Source: Paenibacillus sp. Soil766 (lineage in GTDB: Bacteria > Bacillota > Bacilli > Paenibacillales > NBRC-103111). Taken from it: DNA of 64,000 bases. Under the pieces are notes generated by a model. It was not told the origin of the DNA. It searched no databases and worked only from the letters and a program-made list of their open reading frames with translations. The stretch is from assembly GCF_001428105.1 (NCBI RefSeq), contig NZ_LMSJ01000058.1, positions 1 through 64,000 on the forward strand, written 5' to 3'. The translations under genes were made by a program, and so were the position numbers. The first letter of the stretch is position 1. Each line of letters begins with the position of its first letter. This document shows positions 36,901 to 45,453 of the stretch, piece by piece.

Positions 36901-38375
36901 TCCATGCTCTCGACAGCTGGATTGGCCAAACTATTTGCTCTTAGCTCGTCTCGATCTTTCTCGCGGGCTTGCACAAGAGATCTGTGTGCAATGAGCTGCT
37001 TGTTTAATCCCTCTAGTTCACTTGAAAGCTCATTCAAAATCGTTTCCTCTAGGTTTAACCTATTCTGATGAGCTGTTGTTTCCTGACGGAGTTTCTCTTC
37101 TTCAGCCTGCCACTCTTGTTCCATCTTGCTGTAAATACTGCGAATTTGCCCGCCATTCTGGATCCATGCTTTCCGCAAAACATCCTCTTCTTGGGTATGA
37201 CCGAATTGTTCAAGTTCGCGCTGCACATAGTTCATGCGCTCCTCAGCCGAGGTCCACTGCTGCCTGTAATCGGCCAAACGCAACGAATAGTAGCTCTCTC
37301 TCGCACTCCGCACGAGCTTTTCTTTGAATTCAACGTCTTCCTCGACCAAACTTAGCTTTGTTTCCAAAACGGATTGCTCCTGCTTTTGCTTCGCAATATG
37401 GAGCGATTCCTTCTTCCGTGCTAATCCCTGCAATTGCTCCTCGCATGCTGACATCATCTGATGCCACCCCGAAAGCTTGGCGGTTTCCTCATTCTTCTGT
37501 TCATTGACGAGCAACCAATAGGCCTTCGTTTCAGCTTGCGCAGCTAAATAAGCTACCTGCTTCGTATCCATCGTTGCATAGCGAAGCACATACTGGTCCA
37601 ATTCAACAAGAATTTTTTTGTTTTCTTCAATTTTTTCTTTTAATTCTTTATATTTTTTGAAGCTGTCCCTGTGCATCTCGAAATTATTCGCGAACTCGCC
37701 TTGTTCATAACCAGCCATTGCATCTTCTACTGTCGGGATCAACAAGCGATCAAACAACTGGCCCGTTGTTTTGCATTCATCAAAGAAGCTCTCTACCCCG
37801 CCCTCTGAGCTATTAATCTTCGCAATCCGCTCCCACTCTGAAGCGATGATATGATAGTCGTTTTCTAATATTTTTTTATATTCTTTCATCGTGGATGGCA
37901 GCTTCGCATTCATTCTTTTCACCGTCATCCCGTGGTAGTAATCATGAATTTCACCCTTATCCGCTGCTCGAATATGGCCAGCACTCCCCTTCACAAAAGG
38001 AATCCGATCAATCGCATCGGGATCAAGCACTGGATAATCATACACATACCGATACGAATCAATCCCTGTTGCTGTCAGAAACAAACTAATGCAGGTCACG
38101 ACATATCTCCGAGGTCTTTCACTTAATATCCACTCGATCGCGATATGCGCAGGACCATTTTCAAGACTTAACGTATCTTTGATTTTACGTCCGGCTAACT
38201 CTTCGTGAGGCAGAATGGCTTGCATGGCTGACTGGATGAAAACCGTCTTGCCGCCTCCATTTTCCAACAGAATCGCGCCGTTATGTCCATCAAAATGAAA
38301 CAATTCATCGTTGTAGCGCTTATTTCCGTCCTCGTAGACGACATTTGTAAATCGTATTCTAGAGATCGCTGGCAT
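33945..38375 (-). CDS. jetC: Wadjet JetC, SMC-like ATPase
   Basis: A 1476-residue SMC/MukB-like ATPase, the motor of the Wadjet plasmid-defence complex. Walker A is GAILLENGGGKTVFIQS near residue 40. Long coiled coils follow (about 270-1200, very rich in Gln, Glu, Lys) around a hinge-like middle. Near the end are the signature NWSGGEKWSKNMTLFLGL and Walker B RTVILDNPFGKAS. An Asn stands where the catalytic Glu usually is. I chose the ATG before PAISRIRFTN, with GGGGGAGGG upstream, 31 codons into the open frame; this overlaps the jetB stop by 17 bases. Last gene of jetD-jetA-jetB-jetC. Confidence 0.9.
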   Translation of the reverse strand: MPAISRIRFTNVVYEDGNKRYNDELFHFDGHNGAILLENGGGKTVFIQSAMQAILPHEELAGRKIKDTLSLENGPAHIAIEWILSERPRRYVVTCISLFLTATGIDSYRYVYDYPVLDPDAIDRIPFVKGSAGHIRAADKGEIHDYYHGMTVKRMNAKLPSTMKEYKKILENDYHIIASEWERIAKINSSEGGVESFFDECKTTGQLFDRLLIPTVEDAMAGYEQGEFANNFEMHRDSFKKYKELKEKIEENKKILVELDQYVLRYATMDTKQVAYLAAQAETKAYWLLVNEQKNEETAKLSGWHQMMSACEEQLQGLARKKESLHIAKQKQEQSVLETKLSLVEEDVEFKEKLVRSARESYYSLRLADYRQQWTSAEERMNYVQRELEQFGHTQEEDVLRKAWIQNGGQIRSIYSKMEQEWQAEEEKLRQETTAHQNRLNLEETILNELSSELEGLNKQLIAHRSLVQAREKDRDELRANSLANPAVESMEGSMADWIQRYQKLDEGNVLLVQKNKELATGKEESERQLVGVSDNLKTAFVERANAEHKLESFRKVHQSMLEEIASYKPSWGRLSSVYEKQSSIEERLHEDTEKLLLEKEAYLLKERLAFRYIDDYSAQPTFFADVYVAGLVDKWRNQFDLLETGIQYLQSLQLTERAMTHPLWSVTLITTEGEVGVVTNKLRQYAEDMQFPIQVISSQEAARLANSDTPVAAEDRAWVEPQHWRDNAEDMEFISWKHTISQKGEEVRSARREKERDLQRTSDLQASFRRFLSAYPLEIVQEMERQVGLARDSVRELEGQEDAIQKSIRQVEQTIHQHNAVMDKQKEEMVQLGQWIEKGRKYVELGKEIVALNSAIEQLAQQSDDQQNKLEGRRRSMEQAKLQSESVKGRMNALRTEKASLQSQDLYMELGDVQPIEANHSLDWLKTERKDLHLKLHHVSQGRQQLETELKHAQASRTTLEREMSKLRLEQADLNLNEELPFSVTGEDQMSQLMLELKEHELRLTRDKEELVRVGKQFNELTARIKLLVEQYRGSHEGEGPLTFTESLSAVDVHVQSEDTRLQQMKSGLQQQYAQIQVQLGKIEDVIQYLNQYKILHGFENPLIPVAFISQAQRAEFPNDRMKWVRKSVATLTALMKELEAEESTVKKARLHFIDFCRKQIKDVKMRDMAEQGVENKTNYQELTQFQHKMHSRIERVNHVAEETMRTHNQQLEQYIIHVHGHLKLIASELRDIPNKTRVRVEDQWKLIFSFLIPEWDELEAKDHLRKHLEWILTELDKGHYRDDNDQEVKTTVRKELEKWLDTKQLLQIVLQEKVMKVSCRKVTNENNVTKASFSWEQSNNWSGGEKWSKNMTLFLGLLNYVAEKRQHIQANMKRHRTVILDNPFGKASSDHVLSPVFFIAEQLGFQIIALTAHAEGKFLKDYFPVVFSCRLRQAANGSKLVMTKEKEINQAYFRDHAPISLERLGDVKQMELFI

Positions 38376-39120
38376 GTTCGCTTCCCTCCCCCTCAAACGT
38401 ATGGCTTTGATATAAAAACTCCAAAATACCTCGGTTATACTCGAGTTCCATGAAGTATCGCTGCACAACCACTTTGGCCTTTTCGGTCAATGTAATTTCT
38501 TGATTGCCAATATCGATCACCAGTTCTTGCGCGATGAGAAACTTGCGGACAGAATCCATGAAGCTGACCCGGCTAATCGTATTCCCGCTTTGCTTCGCGG
38601 CCGTTTCCTTAATATCGTCCATGGCACTCCATTTTTCGATCAGGGCTGTCCAGTTATAGGAGAATTCCTTCTCCATCTCTTTTAATTCCGCTTCTGGATG
38701 TGTCTTCAATAGGGAAATACGCTCATTCACAAGCGCCGTCCACTCTTCAATCCCAATAAAACTTCTCGTCGGCTCCATCGTTTGGTAACTATCATAGAAG
38801 GCACCAATAAGTACGATAATGCTGACATACATCAAATAAAGATCCGCATTCACGGCGTTCGCCCGCAGATAAGTCCGTTTAATCACTTCGTTATTCATAT
38901 GAAAAGGCGATAGCCTAGTCTCCGGAATCATATACAGTTGTTCGCCAGCAATAATCGTTACACAATCGACTTCACGCGCAAATTGATCCACAAGTCCGCG
39001 TACCACATCGTCTGCCATGTAGGCTTGAAGCCACTCTTTCCCTACCTCGTTATCACGCGCGAGCAAGGTGTAAATCCGAAAAGCCTTCATTACCGTTCCA
39101 TTTTCAAGTCCGATTGTCAT
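38359..39120 (-). CDS. jetB: Wadjet JetB, MksE-like subunit
   Basis: A 253-residue subunit of the Wadjet SMC complex. It is predicted helical with an acidic middle and a C-terminal winged-helix-like part (NTISRVSFMDSVRKFLIAQE, ELVIDIGNQEITLTEKAKVV), as in the MksE/MukE (KITE) family. KITE subunits bind the kleisin (JetA) next to the SMC heads. The start lies behind GGGGAGAACAGG and overlaps the jetA stop by 17 bases, so translation is coupled. Recognition rests on operon position and the size and fold type more than on clear residues. Confidence 0.82.
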   Translation of the reverse strand: MTIGLENGTVMKAFRIYTLLARDNEVGKEWLQAYMADDVVRGLVDQFAREVDCVTIIAGEQLYMIPETRLSPFHMNNEVIKRTYLRANAVNADLYLMYVSIIVLIGAFYDSYQTMEPTRSFIGIEEWTALVNERISLLKTHPEAELKEMEKEFSYNWTALIEKWSAMDDIKETAAKQSGNTISRVSFMDSVRKFLIAQELVIDIGNQEITLTEKAKVVVQRYFMELEYNRGILEFLYQSHTFEGEGSEHASDL

Positions 39121-40630
39121 CCTGTTCTCCCCATGTAATTAACATATTCTGTATGCTAAATCTATCATTAACCTTAATGATGTCCTGTTGTTCAATCACA
39201 ACCAAACAGCGATTTCCTAGAAGTGCATACATATCTTCCAGCAACGTTCCCTGTTCTTCATTTTGCTCTGTATCCATATCCACTGCGCGCAAGGGGCTTC
39301 TTTGATGCAGATAGATCCAAAAATCATAGAAAGCTCTCTCTGCTAGCAATTTTGCATGTTCATGTCCTTCGAATTGTTGGATAAAAACGTTCACTTCAAC
39401 ATGGTCCTGCTCTTCCATCATGTGCAGAAGCAGCTCCATAAGAAGCTTGTACAATTTTTTCTGTATCGTTTGGTACCGGTATTCCTCGCTGTCTCCACCA
39501 ATTTCTAGAAACGTATCATCCCGCTCCTGACCGCTGCTGTCTTCCAGCAAATTTTGCTGAGCCCACACTGTCAAAAGCGACCACATCTTCGACTCTTGCA
39601 CCGGTAAGAACGGTGCTATCACGCCTTGCATCGTCTCTGGCGGCAGCGGCGTACTGAAGATAAGAGAAGCAATATCCTGATCGAAATTAAAGGAATCCAG
39701 TCCCGTATAATATAAGGATTCTTGTGCTGCGCCCAAGGCATGTGATTTGAGCACCATACTCTGATGAAAAAGAACGGAATGCTCACCATGCACCTTCTCC
39801 AGCTCATTGGATATCCGTAAAATTAACTCATAAGGTCGCTGATCTGCCTGTCTAACAGTCTGTGCCTGAACACGATCCTTGGTCTCTTTGACGAATTGGC
39901 GTAATTCTTCGAATTCCTCATTCTCCATGTGCAAGCGCAAATAGATATCTTCTAACAGACCTTTGTAACGTACGAATGTTTCCTCCGACACTATGTTTCT
40001 TTTCAATTCATGCTCTAGCTTAACCATCCGCTCCTGAAGAGCTTCCACATCAATCCGCATTTCGTTAATTTGGCGCAGCGCACCTTCGAACTCGCCCTTC
40101 TCCAATTGCTTACGCAATACCAACTGATGGATGGATAATTGAAATTCCGTATAAAATTCTTTGGTCGCAAAAATAAGCTCCAACCCATCTTCGTCGAGCG
40201 TGTAGTACTGCGTATTTGTTTTTAAATCAAAGGCATTCGCTTTGAGAATCGATATGTAAATATGCTCCGTCTGCCCCGATTCCCAGTTCATAAATGTAAA
40301 ATCCCGTTTCTTCCCTGTCGTCGGGCGAAACAATTGCGTAATCTGCCTAGCCAGATCCTCAAATCCAGCTTCGTCCAAATCGATGAAGATCCCCGTCACC
40401 TTTTGAAGAAACTCCGCTAAGTCTTTGACACCTGCCTTGTTATTTCGCATCAACTTCTGCTCAAAAAAATAAAGCAGCGTGAGCAGCCCAAGTTCCATAA
40501 AGTCGATTGGTTTGTTTTGTCGATCGGTTTGCCGCTTTCTCTGCAGCTCATAAAGCGGATCAAAAAGCGCTAGCTTGGTCATCCGTTCCCGAAACCCGGA
40601 AATCACTTGACCAATTTCTACGTAGTCCAT
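39104..40630 (-). CDS. jetA: Wadjet JetA, kleisin-like subunit
   Basis: A 508-residue subunit that bridges the SMC heads of the Wadjet complex. It is largely helical: an N-terminal winged-helix-like segment (DYVEIGQVISGFRERMTKLA) is followed by LYELQRKRQTDRQNKPIDFM, then a long helical middle (LEKGEFEGALRQINEMRIDV, ALQERMVKLEHELKRN) and a C-terminal domain. This agrees with the JetA/MksB kleisin family (DUF5716-type). The ATG beginning MDYVEIG has GGAGG at ideal spacing and overlaps the jetD stop by 13 bases, which is preferred to an ATG 26 codons earlier. Confidence 0.82.
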   Translation of the reverse strand: MDYVEIGQVISGFRERMTKLALFDPLYELQRKRQTDRQNKPIDFMELGLLTLLYFFEQKLMRNNKAGVKDLAEFLQKVTGIFIDLDEAGFEDLARQITQLFRPTTGKKRDFTFMNWESGQTEHIYISILKANAFDLKTNTQYYTLDEDGLELIFATKEFYTEFQLSIHQLVLRKQLEKGEFEGALRQINEMRIDVEALQERMVKLEHELKRNIVSEETFVRYKGLLEDIYLRLHMENEEFEELRQFVKETKDRVQAQTVRQADQRPYELILRISNELEKVHGEHSVLFHQSMVLKSHALGAAQESLYYTGLDSFNFDQDIASLIFSTPLPPETMQGVIAPFLPVQESKMWSLLTVWAQQNLLEDSSGQERDDTFLEIGGDSEEYRYQTIQKKLYKLLMELLLHMMEEQDHVEVNVFIQQFEGHEHAKLLAERAFYDFWIYLHQRSPLRAVDMDTEQNEEQGTLLEDMYALLGNRCLVVIEQQDIIKVNDRFSIQNMLITWGEQDDNRT

Positions 40631-41664
40631 GCTGTGTGCCTCCAAATCCTGCAAAGCTCGTGTGATGGAAGTATCTCTTGGGGGAAATAGCCTCCTGATG
40701 CTAGACACTGGTTAATTATCTTCCGTTCTTCCTCCGTAAAATGAGAGGTAAAAGTTTGCAAGGCCTGCTCATGACTACGCTGGTATTCTTTTCCTTTTGC
40801 AAATTTTCTGCTCAGACATGCTCTGTAAAAAGGAAAGGCCAATTTAGCTGGTCTACCAAAAAGTTTAATCACCTGCTCATTAAGTAGATGCCATATGTGA
40901 ATACCTTTTTTATCGATATCGCCAAAATAATAGAATTCATGCACAGGATCCTTAAGCGGAAGCTGCATTGACAGCAGCTCAATGCTCTTCGTTATGCGAT
41001 AGCCTCCACCAAAAATTAGCGTTGCAAAAGGAACATCAGGCAATGCCTGCAGCAACGCTTGATACGTTGTTTTATTTTCAACAATTAGATGCCTATGGAC
41101 CTCATTCGTTAAACCATATGGATTCACAGCAAACATTAAGGGGTCATCAACGAGAAGAATAAGGAACTTGTCCCACAAACCTATTCGGGTCAGCAGCTCT
41201 CCTCCCCGCTTCTCTGTTATCCATTTCTCATCTGCAACAAGCTCGAAGCTTCGCTCTGGTGCCGGTACTGGGGTAGTTGGAAGCATATACTCCTTCAAAT
41301 AAGTGTCGATCATTGCAATGTAAAGCTTATCTTGCTCCCAAATTTCCGCTCCTAATGAATAATAGGCATCCAGTTGAATATCAGGATGCAGCAGCATTCT
41401 GGCCTGATGGATGTCCTTGTGCGTATCTACTTTTAACCGATTCTTCTGCACGCTATATTGATAGGCAAGGGATGGTCGTTTACCCGTTCTCCCCTTGCTC
41501 TGAACCATCTGAATGATCTTCTCAGCTTCAAGCTCAAGTACTGACTGAGCGAATTGTTCGTAAGTACATGGTTGGCCATCGAATAGTGCATATAATTCGT
41601 CAATAGAAACTTTAACTTTCTTTAATGATAGTAAGTGCGTACGTATACGCGAATTGAAATTCAT
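40618..41664 (-). CDS. jetD: Wadjet JetD, toprim nuclease subunit
   Basis: A 348-residue protein, the first gene of the operon. The N-terminal half (about 1-150) is the DNA-binding arm (DUF3322-like) and the C-terminal half is a topoisomerase-VI-like toprim domain (DUF2220-like). Visible metal-site residues are Glu196 in IVENKTTY, the glycine loop IFGGGYR near 219, and the Asp pair in YYFGDIDKKG (about 249 and 251). In Wadjet the JetD nuclease cuts circular DNA extruded by JetABC, so small plasmids are destroyed. AGGAG precedes the ATG. The order jetD-A-B-C differs from the B. cereus type I order. Confidence 0.9.
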   Translation of the reverse strand: MNFNSRIRTHLLSLKKVKVSIDELYALFDGQPCTYEQFAQSVLELEAEKIIQMVQSKGRTGKRPSLAYQYSVQKNRLKVDTHKDIHQARMLLHPDIQLDAYYSLGAEIWEQDKLYIAMIDTYLKEYMLPTTPVPAPERSFELVADEKWITEKRGGELLTRIGLWDKFLILLVDDPLMFAVNPYGLTNEVHRHLIVENKTTYQALLQALPDVPFATLIFGGGYRITKSIELLSMQLPLKDPVHEFYYFGDIDKKGIHIWHLLNEQVIKLFGRPAKLAFPFYRACLSRKFAKGKEYQRSHEQALQTFTSHFTEEERKIINQCLASGGYFPQEILPSHELCRIWRHTAWTT

Positions 41665-41697
41665 GCATTCATGCTCCTAGTAAAGTGAGATGATTCT

Positions 41698-41706
41698 ATT
41701 ATATCA
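41698..41706 (-). promoter_or_regulatory. Extended -10 promoter upstream of jetD
   Basis: On the minus strand TGATATAAT gives a perfect TATAAT with the TG extension, 34 bases upstream of jetD. A -35 box is weak. It is the likely promoter of the Wadjet operon. Confidence 0.65.
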
Positions 41707-41762
41707 GAAATTAACTTCTAAACAGTTTAACGAAGACTACTGAAAATATTACCTTCTTTTTT

Positions 41763-41888
41763 GCGCGGCAGCGCGACGGGTATTCATCATATTTCACCAG
41801 ATGGTCTATGTTTCATGGGAAGAAATCGAAAACCTGCACTCAAATGCGTTAATTATTGCCATAATGGAAACTACTGGTTTCATGGATG
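41763..41888 (+). pseudogene. Decayed yhbH fragment
   Basis: This stretch aligns on the plus strand with an internal part of the intact yhbH gene (about 43228-43354). Identical blocks include CATCATATTTCACCAGATG, GAAATCGAAAA and ATTGCCAT-ATGGA, at roughly 80 percent identity by eye. It lacks five bases relative to the intact gene, which breaks the frame, and nothing of the rest of yhbH remains. It codes for the region around the MIDAS motif of the VWA domain. Confidence 0.85.
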
Positions 41889-41902
41889 TTTCAGTAGTAA
41901 CT

Positions 41903-41955
41903 AAAAAGTCTGCTTAATCTCCAGAGTAGCCGTGGGAGATTAAGCAGACTTTTTA
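41903..41955. terminator. Terminator after the toxin gene (AGTCTGC family)
   Basis: AAAGTCTGCTTAATCTCC pairs perfectly with GGAGATTAAGCAGACTTT around a 15-base loop, with A and T runs on both sides. It closes the toxin-antitoxin operon on the minus strand. Confidence 0.92.
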
Positions 41956-41971
41956 CCATTTACCGGGGCAC

Positions 41972-42253
41972 TTACTTCTCGCCAGGAAATAAAAGAGCAA
42001 CAATGTTGCATACGTCATCTACTTGCTCAATATAGATTCTAAATTTTTTGACCACTATACGGGTTATTCCTCTGTATTCACCAAACTCCTCCGTATAGGC
42101 CTTGCCAATTATCGGATTCTTCAAGTAATCTTCAACTTCCAAAACAACCTGAGAAATGAAATCAAATGTTTCTTCCGGAGTAAACCGTTCACTGCGAAAC
42201 TGAATTAGCTTTGCCCTAACAGTAGGGAGCCATATGATCGAGCGATTATTCAT
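41972..42253 (-). CDS. Type II toxin, RelE/ParE-like
   Basis: A 93-residue protein of the RelE/ParE fold. It begins SIIWLPTVRAKLIQFRSERF, then TPEETFDFISQVVLEVEDYL and KNPIIGKAY, and ends in YRGITRIVVKKFRIYIEQVD followed by VCNIVALLFPGEK. The last part is the usual conserved core strand pattern of the toxin family (R-x-x-V-x-x-x-Y-R-I-x-Y). It lies one base from the end of the antitoxin frame, in the order antitoxin then toxin. RelE members cleave mRNA and ParE members poison gyrase; which one applies cannot be told. Confidence 0.8.
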   Translation of the reverse strand: MNNRSIIWLPTVRAKLIQFRSERFTPEETFDFISQVVLEVEDYLKNPIIGKAYTEEFGEYRGITRIVVKKFRIYIEQVDDVCNIVALLFPGEK

Positions 42254-42519
42254 TATGCAAAATCCTTAGGTGACAATGATTTCAAAAGCTCCGTAGTCGA
42301 CATTCCCTTACCTTGTTTATATTCTTCACGGCTTCCAGTAATCATGTTCTTAAGTTCTGGATTCGCTGTAACTTCAGAACTAATGGAAAGATGATCTTCC
42401 TCTTGAAGAACAACCGTAAATTTTCCTTTTCCAGGAATAAGAAATTGACGAACTGAATGCTCACTACTCATATTGATGATAGTGTTCATAAGTTCTTCGG
42501 AGCTATTTACTTTTTCCAT
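42253..42519 (-). CDS. Antitoxin for the RelE/ParE-like toxin
   Basis: An 88-residue acidic protein directly upstream of the toxin, overlapping its start by one base. The C-terminal EEYKQGKGMSTTELLKSL looks like a toxin-binding arm, seen in many antitoxins as an xYKxGKGxS-type tail. The N-terminal part (SEELMNTIINMSSEHSVRQF, then VVLQEEDHLSISSEV) is beta-helix mixed. It would neutralise the toxin and repress the operon. The chosen ATG has AGGTGG nearby; an upstream start four codons earlier is possible. Confidence 0.75.
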   Translation of the reverse strand: MEKVNSSEELMNTIINMSSEHSVRQFLIPGKGKFTVVLQEEDHLSISSEVTANPELKNMITGSREEYKQGKGMSTTELLKSLSPKDFA

Positions 42520-42692
42520 TACGATCACCACCTATCCTCTTGTTCATTTATTATAACATTAATTTCTTCACAAAAACATTCACTCACAATTCACCACATA
42601 TCCCCCGCACACTTGAATATATTTAATAACAAGCTTTATTTCCCTATGTCTGATTAGCGTCTGCTTATCATAAACGCCAAGGAGGTGTCCCC

Positions 42693-43850
42693 ATGACAGA
42701 GCCCTTATTTATCGTTTCCAAAGAGGATTGGTCACTCCACCGCAAAGGATACCAAGATCAAAACAGACATCAAGAGAAGGTCAAAGATGCCATTAAACAG
42801 AACCTTCCTGATCTGGTTACAGACGAAAGCATTGTCATGTCCAATGGAAAACAAGTCGTGAAGGTACCGATAAAAAGCTTGGACGAATACCGCTTCCGCT
42901 ACAACTTCAACAAAGGCAAGCATGTCGGTCAAGGCGACGGCGATTCGCAGGTTGGCGATGTGCTGGGCACAGACCCGCAGCCTGCACAAGGCCCAGGTAA
43001 AGGCGAAGGCGCTGGTGATCAAGCCGGCGATGATTATTACGAAGCCGAAGTGAGTATGGAAGAGCTGCAAGCGATGCTGTTCTCGGAGCTCGAGCTGCCG
43101 AATTTGCAGCAAAAAGAGAAGCGGAACATGACGTCCACCGAAGTGATTTTCAACGATATCCGCAAAAAAGGGATCATGTCCAACATCGACAAGAAGCGGA
43201 CGATCCTCGAAAACATGCGCCGCAATTCGCGAGGCAGCTCACCGGGCATCCATCATATTTCACCAGATGATTTGCGTTTCAAAACATGGGAGGAAATCGA
43301 AAAACCGCACTCCAATGCGCTTATCATTGCCATGATGGATACCTCTGGTTCCATGGGCTCCTTCGAGAAATACATAGCCCGCAGCTTCTTCTTCTGGATG
43401 ACCCGCTTCCTGCGCACGAAATATGAGAACGTTGAAATTGTGTTCATCGCGCATCATACCGAGGCTAAAGAGGTCACAGAGGAAGAGTTTTTCACAAAAG
43501 GCGAGAGCGGCGGCACGATCTGTTCTTCGGCCTATCAAACCGCGATTGATATTATTGATAAAAGGTACCCCCCTTCTCAGTTCAATATTTATCCGTTTCA
43601 TTTCTCGGACGGGGATAATTTAACTTCCGATAACGAGCGCTGTGTGAAGCTGATTACACAATTAATGGAGCGCTCGAACATGTTCGGCTACGGGGAAGTG
43701 AATCAATATAACCGCAGTTCTACACTTATGTCCGCATTCCGTCATATCAACAATCCGAAATTCCTACATTACGTCATCCGTGAAAAAGGTGAAGTATATA
43801 AAGCGTTAAAAACCTTTTTTACCAAACAGGAAGGAGTGCCTGTACAGTGA
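42693..43850 (+). CDS. yhbH: YhbH, sporulation-linked VWA protein
   Basis: A 385-residue protein of the YeaH/YhbH family. The N-terminal part is charged and contains a Gly/Gln/Asp-rich segment near 85-115. The C-terminal half is a von Willebrand A domain whose MIDAS motif reads [13 protein letters not shown] near residue 217. In B. subtilis YhbH is needed for normal sporulation, and in enterobacteria the homologue YeaH is linked to the PrkA kinase. AGGAGGTG precedes the ATG. Its stop overlaps the GTG start of spoVR by three bases, so the two are coupled. No prkA is next to it here. Confidence 0.93.
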   Translation: MTEPLFIVSKEDWSLHRKGYQDQNRHQEKVKDAIKQNLPDLVTDESIVMSNGKQVVKVPIKSLDEYRFRYNFNKGKHVGQGDGDSQVGDVLGTDPQPAQGPGKGEGAGDQAGDDYYEAEVSMEELQAMLFSELELPNLQQKEKRNMTSTEVIFNDIRKKGIMSNIDKKRTILENMRRNSRGSSPGIHHISPDDLRFKTWEEIEKPHSNALIIAMMDTSGSMGSFEKYIARSFFFWMTRFLRTKYENVEIVFIAHHTEAKEVTEEEFFTKGESGGTICSSAYQTAIDIIDKRYPPSQFNIYPFHFSDGDNLTSDNERCVKLITQLMERSNMFGYGEVNQYNRSSTLMSAFRHINNPKFLHYVIREKGEVYKALKTFFTKQEGVPVQ

Positions 43851-45280
43851 GTAAATCCGAAATCCAGAAGCTGGAATATGCCATTGATGAAATCACGGAG
43901 ATCGCGAAGGGCTTTGGGCTCGACTTCTTTCCCATGCGGTACGAAATTTGTCCAGCAGAAATTATCTATACCTTCGGTGCCTACGGAATGCCGACACGCT
44001 ACAGTCACTGGAGCTTTGGCAAAAATTTTCATCGCATGAAAACGCAGTACGATTTTGGACTTAGTAAAATTTACGAATTGGTCATCAATTCGGACCCGTG
44101 CTACGCCTTCCTTTTAGACGGAAATTCGCTGATTCAAAATAAATTGATCGTCGCGCACGTGCTTGCCCACTGCGACTTTTTCAAAAATAACGCACGCTTC
44201 TCCAAAACAAATCGCAATATGGTCGAGAGCATGTCCGCTACGGCTGAACGCATCCGCCAATATGAAATTGAGCATGGGATCGATGAGGTTGAACAATTCA
44301 TAGATGCTGTCCTTGCCATTCAAGAGCACATTGACCCTGTACTCACGCTAACGTATGGCCAGTCTCGCAAACGCCAAGAAAATAACAAAGCGGCTGCACC
44401 AGCGGCGCGGTCGGAAGCCACCTACGGGTATGAGGATTTATGGGACTTAGATAGCCGAAACAAGGCTGCTGTCTCCTTGGATAAAGTAGATACGAAGCGC
44501 TTTCCGCCGAAGCCCGAGAAGGATCTCCTTCTTTTTATCGAGGAACATGCCCCTTATATGGAAGATTGGCAACGGGATATTCTGACCATGCTTCGCGATG
44601 AAATGCTCTACTTCTGGCCGCAGCTCGAAACCAAAATCATGAACGAAGGCTGGGCTTCGTACTGGCATCAACACATCCTGCGCGAAATGGATTTGACCGA
44701 GGAAGAAACGATTGAGTACTCCAAACTGAACTCCTCTGTCGTCGTTCCCTCTCGCCATTCTTTAAATCCCTATTATTTAGGTGTCAAAATATTTGAAGAC
44801 ATCGAGAAGCGCTGGGATGCACCGACCGATGAGGAAATCCGCAAATTCGGGCGGACACCTGGGCAAGGCAGGAAGAAAATCTTTGAGGTTCGCGAATATG
44901 AATCCGACACCTCATTTATCCGCAATTATTTGAATAAACCATTGGTTGAAGAGTTAGACCTATATGTGTTTGAGAAGAAAGGTCCTGAGTGGAAGATCAC
45001 GGACAAAACGTGGGAAAATACGCGAGATCAGCTCATTTACTCCAGAGTAAACGGTGGTTTCCCTTACATCGTTGTTGAGGATGGTGACTATCAGCGTAAC
45101 GGGGAGTTGTATTTGAAGCACGCTTATGAAAGCGTGGAGCTGGATTTGAAGTATGTCGAGCGGACACTGCCGTATATTTATAAGCTGTGGGGTAAGACCA
45201 TTCATATGCATACGATGGTGGAGGATAAGCCGGTGTTGTTTAGCTTTGATGGGAAGAAGCATCATCGGAGGTTTTTGTGA
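43847..45280 (+). CDS. spoVR: SpoVR family protein
   Basis: A 477-residue soluble protein of the SpoVR/YcgB family, required for proper spore cortex formation in Bacillus. Typical blocks are [24 protein letters not shown] [74 protein letters not shown] and [20 protein letters not shown]. The start is GTG, coupled to the yhbH stop. The pair yhbH-spoVR sits at an unusual place, between a toxin-antitoxin operon and the decayed copies described at 45454-45912. A terminator follows. Confidence 0.95.
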   Translation: MSKSEIQKLEYAIDEITEIAKGFGLDFFPMRYEICPAEIIYTFGAYGMPTRYSHWSFGKNFHRMKTQYDFGLSKIYELVINSDPCYAFLLDGNSLIQNKLIVAHVLAHCDFFKNNARFSKTNRNMVESMSATAERIRQYEIEHGIDEVEQFIDAVLAIQEHIDPVLTLTYGQSRKRQENNKAAAPAARSEATYGYEDLWDLDSRNKAAVSLDKVDTKRFPPKPEKDLLLFIEEHAPYMEDWQRDILTMLRDEMLYFWPQLETKIMNEGWASYWHQHILREMDLTEEETIEYSKLNSSVVVPSRHSLNPYYLGVKIFEDIEKRWDAPTDEEIRKFGRTPGQGRKKIFEVREYESDTSFIRNYLNKPLVEELDLYVFEKKGPEWKITDKTWENTRDQLIYSRVNGGFPYIVVEDGDYQRNGELYLKHAYESVELDLKYVERTLPYIYKLWGKTIHMHTMVEDKPVLFSFDGKKHHRRFL

Positions 45281-45332
45281 GAGAAAGCCTACCTTTGTAG
45301 GGGAGATCATTATAATTCGCTTACACAATATG

Positions 45333-45379
45333 TAAAAAGGACCATTGGGGTTCACGGATTACCCAGTGGTTCTTTTTCA
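45333..45379 (+). terminator. Terminator of spoVR
   Basis: GGACCATTGGG pairs imperfectly with CCCAGTGGTTC, followed by TTTTTC on the plus strand. Confidence 0.65.
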
Positions 45380-45453
45380 ACTCAAATATTTCATTCATTT
45401 AAAAAACTGACTCATTTAGTAATCGATTCATGATCAACAGTTAAGATTGTGTT

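Noticed and set aside
34837-37355. Several plus-strand frames of 70-130 residues inside jetC
   Set aside because: They lie opposite the long coiled-coil gene and have no ribosome binding site; the minus strand is clearly coding.
26535-41955. Shared-stem hairpins as CRISPR repeats
   Set aside because: They are single copies spaced kilobases apart at gene ends with T runs, so they are terminators.
42543-42692. Sporulation sigma-factor promoter upstream of yhbH
   Set aside because: A SigE or SigG promoter is expected, but no -35/-10 pair matched well enough by eye to report.
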